Assembly (NCBI GenBank): GCA_963978545.1
Contig: OZ021723.1
Span: 98,240,002-98,304,001 of the forward strand
Reading direction: 5' to 3'
DNA: 64,000 nt
Origin: Linyphia triangularis
Lineage: Eukaryota; Arthropoda; Arachnida; Araneae; Linyphiidae
The position numbers and the translations under genes are program-made. The notes beneath the pieces are model-generated. The model made no database searches. It saw nothing but the letters and a program-made list of their open reading frames with translations, and had not been told where the DNA came from. Below, in pieces: positions 60,750-64,000 of this stretch; the stretch's first letter is position 1; each line of letters opens with the position of its first letter.

Positions 60750-61084
60750 ACTCTAGGTGTTTGAGCTTTTGTATTTTCTGACAACCAATTTGTTGCTCAA
60801 TTTTAAATTTATTTTTTAGAGAATTGGAGCATGTCATCACAAAAGCAACACTATAATTTTACTTTGAGGTCATTAGACGTACACAGTGATTTTTTAAACT
60901 ATTATTGATCTCCTTTAGAAATTTTGTCTTTAATTTTGCAGTCTCCTCCCTTGACACTTTTAATCTTAAGTTTTCGAAATATAGCTTTCTTTATTTAAAA
61001 CTGTCTTTTCCATCATTTTCAGAAATTTTCAAAGTACCTCGAAAGCACCTCCAAGGATTAGAAAATGTTCCCAAAAAGAAGTAA
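42649..61084 (+). CDS. eIF2D: eukaryotic translation initiation factor 2D (ligatin), 8 exons
   Basis: eIF2D binds the 40S subunit and handles initiator tRNA delivery and the recycling of deacylated tRNA and mRNA (family knowledge). Exons are 42649-42704, 45145-45310, 46880-47856, 50432-50521, 51741-51827, 53879-53999, 57917-58088 and 61023-61084. All have GT and AG intron ends, and the phases join to 1731 nt, or 576 residues; human eIF2D has 584. Order: N-terminal DUF1947-like region (1-74, with KTSTTIKGSERR); PUA domain about 80-180 (GADLMAPG, HTYKDMLW); an acidic linker; winged helix about 250-335 (LDIKKTTYKKLS, KGVESI); SWIB-like part about 375-460; SUI1 about 470-565 (NLDTYGING, IQGNQVRYL); and a basic tail (PRKHLQGLE). 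The start matches the family's N-terminus directly. Introns are 1.2-3.9 kb and carry many repeats, but no exon is broken. Confidence 0.97.
43457..43635 (+). mobile_element. tRNA-derived SINE copy 2 in eIF2D intron 1, 14-bp TSD
   Basis: Full-length copy with A box (TATAGTGGTTAGCGTGG), intact B box (GGTTCGAGTCC) and tail CAACCAACC. The perfect target duplication AAACCTACGGAAAA flanks it. It is in the same strand sense as the gene. Confidence 0.95.
44466..44682. mobile_element. TTAA-flanked MITE in eIF2D intron 1
   Basis: TTAA at 44462 and 44683 bounds CCTTTAACTACTG and CAGCAGTTAAAGG. Just inside the left end is a palindrome, GCGGTCTGACAGACCGC. It is non-coding and lies well away from the splice sites. 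Confidence 0.75.
45410..45915. repeat. pair of direct repeats of about 135 bp in eIF2D intron 2
   Basis: 45410-45545 and 45780-45915 share ACAGATGGCGTTGCAC, CAGTAAATTAGTTTA and TTTGAGGAT/TTGAGGATC blocks in the same order. The 235 bases between are unrelated. It could be the two ends of a decayed element with direct terminal repeats. Confidence 0.65.
47967..49756. mobile_element. TTAA-type element in eIF2D intron 3, hosting a nested hAT-like element
   Basis: The left end CCCCTTGCCGTACC follows TTAA (47963-47966). The right end GTACAGAAAGGGG precedes TTGA (49757), a probable mutated TTAA. Near the right end are short palindromes such as CACGAGTCTCACTCGTG. Without the nested insertion the host would be about 450 bp. 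Confidence 0.6.
48101..49429. mobile_element. non-autonomous hAT-like element, 8-bp TSD
   Basis: The ends CAGAGATCATCCTAG and CTAGGAGGAACTCTG are inverted and flanked by CTATACGG and CTATACGC, an 8-bp target duplication with one mismatch, as hAT elements make. Subterminal GGGCAG/AGGGC motifs recur near both ends. No transposase reading frame is present in its 1329 bp. Confidence 0.75.
50398..50423. repeat. (ATT)n microsatellite at the eIF2D exon 4 acceptor
   Basis: About eight ATT units end seven bases before the TTTCAG acceptor at 50426-50431, so part of the usual pyrimidine tract is replaced by the repeat. Confidence 0.85.
50806..50976 (+). mobile_element. tRNA-derived SINE copy 3 in eIF2D intron 4, 15-bp TSD
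   Basis: Same family, missing about the first nine bases. B box GGTTCGAGTCC is intact, and the tail is CAACCA. The perfect duplication ACTGATGTCAGAAAA flanks it. The perfect TSD suggests it is among the younger insertions here. Confidence 0.95.
52467..53749. mobile_element. R4 repeat, inverted copy split in eIF2D intron 5
   Basis: The two R4 halves, in inverse orientation, are at 52467-52640 (CAGGAATGAGA end and GCAAAAAGTATACC) and 53580-53749 (AATTTTTGGATTTCC and TCATCCCTG end). About 940 bp of other sequence, including a pogo-like MITE, separates them. No exact target duplication was found. Confidence 0.55.
53365..53536. mobile_element. pogo-like MITE in eIF2D intron 5
   Basis: CAGTCGAACCCTGTTGAC and the inverted GTTAACAGTGTTCGACTG are flanked by TA. 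It is 172 bp and non-coding. It shares its end sequence with the element at 7964. Confidence 0.88.
55815..57317. mobile_element. non-autonomous hAT element in eIF2D intron 6, perfect 8-bp TSD
   Basis: TAGGCTTGGGCGATG at the left and CATCCCCCAAGCCTA at the right are inverted, and CTTGACAT flanks both sides exactly. Subterminal GATGTATCG motifs point inward from both ends. An internal block with CTATAGAAACGTA is duplicated at about 55995 and 56099. There is a C run at 57128-57142. No transposase frame exists in its 1503 bp. Confidence 0.92.
57670..57860. repeat. minisatellite of about 50 bp unit just before eIF2D exon 7
   Basis: CTATAACTTCTA starts recur at 57681, 57733, 57776 and 57828, with GATGAGAATG and GATTGTTTTTTCC blocks between. 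It ends about 55 bases before the exon 7 acceptor, so it may take in the branch-site region. Confidence 0.85.
58161..58650. mobile_element. R4 repeat, inverted copy in eIF2D intron 7
   Basis: CAGGGATATGATTTTT at the left and CCAATCTCATTCCTG at the right match the R4 ends. The interior holds the R4 blocks in inverse order with more mismatches than the 35.6/36.9-kb pair. Confidence 0.6.
59110..59608. mobile_element. MITE family D copy 2 in eIF2D intron 7, 5-bp TSD TATTA
   Basis: Same family as 29078 in the opposite orientation: CCCTAAAATTTTTAG motifs and TTTAGAAAACTCACTGCAAC near the right end. Ends CAGGTGTCACATTC and TGCAACTCCTGG are flanked by TATTA. Confidence 0.75.
60717..60744. repeat. 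poly(T) tract, 28 bases
   Basis: A single-base run in eIF2D intron 7. Another T run is at 60298-60317. Confidence 0.95.
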
Positions 61085-61151
61085 ATTTATGTTAAAGAAA
61101 CACATGCTTTTGTGAGAATGTATAAATTATTATGATTTCAATATGGATTGA

Positions 61152-61157
61152 AATAAA
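61152..61157 (+). terminator. eIF2D: eIF2D polyadenylation signal
   Basis: AATAAA begins 68 bases after the eIF2D TAA stop, giving a short 3' UTR. A T/G-rich stretch (TGTTTATGCTGTGTC) follows at once, as expected of a downstream element. Confidence 0.7.
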
Positions 61158-61689
61158 ACTGTTTATGCTGTGTCTATCCTTTTTCCTGATGTACTTCATA
61201 GCTCTTCAATAGCTGATTGGTATGATTTATTCAAATGCTTGTTGTTTTATAAAAAATATTATGTATGTGCAGTATATAGTGACAAAATATAACTTCATTC
61301 ATGATACTATTTTTAGTCTATATGAGTTTATGAACATTCTGTTATATCATCAGTTAATATTTATTACATTTTAAGATATCAAATTTAGCATTTCATACAT
61401 GAATAATGTAACTCATAAAAACAAATTTTTTATTATAAATCCTGTATATCCATTACCAATTTTGATATTCATTAACATAGCACATTTTCTGTTGTCAGCG
61501 TGTGTTTGGTATTTGCATCTAGTAATTTTAAATATTAAAACTGTCTCTATCAGCAAAATATCTAGTTAACTACTTTTCAAAATTTATTCATCAAAAATGA
61601 ATGTGAATGTATGCATTCACATCCAAATATCTTTTATTTATTCTGATTAAAACAATCTTATTATTTATTCAATTATTAAAACAATTTTG

Positions 61690-61960
61690 GCAACAGGAAA
61701 GAGTTTCTTCAATGATCGGTTAAATGCTATTTCAGCGTGAATAGATGACAGCAAGTTGGTTTTATAAGTGTTACGTAAAAAAATTACCTTTTAATGACAG
61801 TTACAACTCCAAAATTTGCTAGAATGCATTGTCATCGACATTGAATCTATCTGCCAAGTTTCAACCTAATTAGATGACGGCAAGGGGGTTAATTATGCCT
61901 CTACAGATTTGCTTGCCATCGACATACACAGCCACCAACCCATATACACACTAAATCGAA
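61690..61960. mobile_element. possible LINE 3' tail fragment
   Basis: The segment TGCCAAGTTTCAACCTAATT followed by GATGACGGCAAG resembles the 3' untranslated end of RTE-type LINEs. There is no coding part and no target duplication, so this is a guess. Confidence 0.25.
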
Positions 61961-62246
61961 GTTAATATAAAGGATTTATAAAACCAATTTAGTTATTATT
62001 TAACTGCTGGGAAATTGTTATCCTCGGCACCACAGTTAGATTTGGGTTGGCTCGGGTCAAATTTGAATCAAATTGAGACTCCAAAACAAAACTTTTTCTT
62101 CGAGTACTTATATAGCAAGACAATTTTTTTTTTCAAATATGTTTTACAATTGACAAAGTTATTATATACTATGCATCAATTAATAAAGTTATTAAAAAAT
62201 TGCTTAATAAATATCATATAATATTGCTTAATAATAATCATAAATA

Positions 62247-62636
62247 CAGTAGCCCCTCGATATATTGTGCTTGTCAACGACAGGCAAAATGAGCAATGTA
62301 TTGGATTGTGCTATATATTGAGCGATATGATTGAATGTAAAAAAAAATATAAATATTATGAATATTTGCCCTTTATAAAAAAACTTAGGAGCAAAAGTAT
62401 ACCCAATAACCACTCAATAATAATCACTTAATAATAAATATAGGAAAAATCACTTAAATAATAAAAGAGAAAGTAGTTTAATTTACTTTTTAATATTGTG
62501 TACAAGTGCATACACAATTTTTCACATTTAGGGAAAGTAAAAGAATAAAATCGAAAAATCAGAAAAAAAATTTAGGAGACATAGCAAAAGTGTGAATATG
62601 TGATATATCGAGGCGCAATATAACGAGGAGTTACTG
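62247..62636. mobile_element. pogo/Tigger-like MITE
   Basis: CAGTAGCCCCTCGATATAT and the inverted ATAACGAGGAGTTACTG are flanked by TA on both sides. It is 390 bp with no coding capacity. Its ends differ from the CAGTCGAACC type, so this is a separate family. Confidence 0.85.
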
Positions 62637-63850
62637 TAATATAACGTAATTACAAATATATTTTGTTATTTTCTTGCAAATATTTCTTTTAGATTTTTAG
62701 TATTGCAATTTAAAGAATTTTTATGCTAATATATATGAATCTTGAAGAAATTAAAAGTAGTCTCTAGGCATACGTCTTACCTGCCCTTGCAGAAATTAAG
62801 CATAGGTGTTATCCTTAACTATCAGTTTTAAATTTCTTTCCAATGTATCATGGTTGCTTTTCTTAGTGTTATCTATCTCTATACAAAGGGTATTGCCGGG
62901 CTATACTTGAAGAATGTTTAAAACCATTGCACCAGAATATCACAAGTTTGTGAACATTTTAACTGAATACTCTTCACCAGTATAGAAGCCATACAGCAAA
63001 TATCCACGTTTGACCCATTGAAAATTTCCCTTCCAAATGACTAGTTTATGGATACAATATATTTTGGATGTTTGTATGCAGTCCTATTTGCATGGATTCT
63101 GACGATAGGTCAAGTGAAAGCCCCTCGCATTCCTAACTCCATTTGAAACAAACCTTACAAGGAAAGGGCCTGGAGTGAAATCTGTAAACAAAAAAAACGA
63201 CTGGTTAATGGAATAATAATGCTTAAATCTTTGTTTACTTACGAGACTTATAAGTCCTGTCAGTTTTCTCATTGTACTGTATTAATTTAAATGCTTTAAA
63301 ATCCACTACTATGAAGTTCATTCTTCGATTGTTTGATGGCAGCAATAGGTTTTTTCGCTTTATATTCAAACACATAGATGATTTTCATTCTTTTAGGTAT
63401 TCAACTTGGCTTTACATTGTCTTATATATTTGTCTCTCTAACAAGTTTCCTACGATGGATAAGCTTGTCCTGCCATCCAACAATTGAAGAACGAAATTCA
63501 CAGAAAGGGATTTCAAATCCCAATGGGTCTCCGAGTGTCTAAATTAATACCAGTACCGTGAGAAAACTTATGAGACTTATAACTCTCGTCAGTAAATAAA
63601 AAGTTAATGCAATTAATTAGTTGGATGCAATACAGCATAATTATCTAAAATAATTGTAAAGTTGAAAAATTATACACTAATAAAAAGAAATTTCGTCTCA
63701 AAACATCTCAAAATGCCTTGATTCACTCGGGTATTGCCAACGTTTTCAAGTCTGTATATTCCGCTGCCAACAAATAAATTTAAAAAAATAGAACTTTAAA
63801 AAGAAATATGTACAGAAAAAGTGCATACAATGTCCTGCTCATGCTATTGA
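62637..63850. other. gene-free stretch
   Basis: Unique A/T-rich intergenic sequence. Open frames are short and carry no recognised domain. Confidence 0.45.
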
Positions 63851-64000
63851 CAGGATTTCCACGGTCATTAGAAGTGTTATATATATTCTAACTGGTTTTC
63901 CTGGCTTTTTTTTTTTTTCCAGGTACTTTAAAATACTTATAGGTCCTTAAAATTCCTTAATTTTCGGCACTTATCTGCCTCGTGCAAAAAAAAAAAAAAT
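63851..64000. mobile_element. MITE family A copy 5, inverted, cut by the window edge
   Basis: CAGGATTTCCACGGTCATT at 63851 is the reverse complement of the family A right end. Further blocks (reverse complement of TTAAGGACCT and GCAGATAAGTG) follow. The rest lies outside the window. Confidence 0.7.

Overview
The window is 64 kb of AT-rich nuclear DNA from an invertebrate animal, most likely an arthropod. The protein-coding genes are split by GT-AG introns of 0.4 to 3.9 kb. Much of the rest is DNA-transposon debris, tRNA-derived SINEs and low-complexity A/T sequence. The species cannot be named from the sequence. There are no operons, CRISPR arrays or prokaryotic features.

Two genes can be assembled with confidence. 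On the minus strand, 33936 to 30880 encodes Van Gogh/Strabismus (Vang), the four-pass membrane protein of the planar cell polarity core. It has three coding exons and ends in the PDZ ligand ETSV. On the plus strand, 42649 to 61084 encodes eIF2D (ligatin). Its eight exons join in frame to 576 codons plus a stop and carry the N-terminal, PUA, winged-helix/SWIB and SUI1 regions in the expected order. The two genes are transcribed divergently, about 8.7 kb apart. A possible first exon of another minus-strand gene (41950-41897) would share the upstream region of eIF2D, and a possible last exon of an unknown minus-strand gene lies at 20114-19920. Both are tentative.

Layout: 0-22 kb is gene-poor and transposon-rich. 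It holds a deleted Tc1 element, a LINE fragment, TTAA-flanked MITEs, a pogo-like element with another element nested in it, several 5-bp-TSD MITEs, and a 2.7-kb element with internal repeats. 22-30.4 kb is A/T-rich with a few MITEs. 30.4-34 kb is Vang, with a decayed tandem copy of its last coding exon just past the stop codon. 34-41 kb holds repeat clusters, a 177-bp satellite and SINE-like sequences. 42.6-61.2 kb is eIF2D, whose introns carry SINEs, hAT, pogo and TTAA elements. 61.2-64 kb is intergenic with one pogo-like MITE.

I found no evidence of a wholly new biological system. The most notable observations are: the decayed second copy of the Vang C-terminal exon; several MITE families that share CAGGG-type ends and exact 5-bp target duplications; three SINE copies with 14-15-bp target duplications and a non-poly(A) tail; a satellite carrying two palindromes per unit next to a long hairpin; and a repeated nesting pattern of transposons that gives their relative ages.
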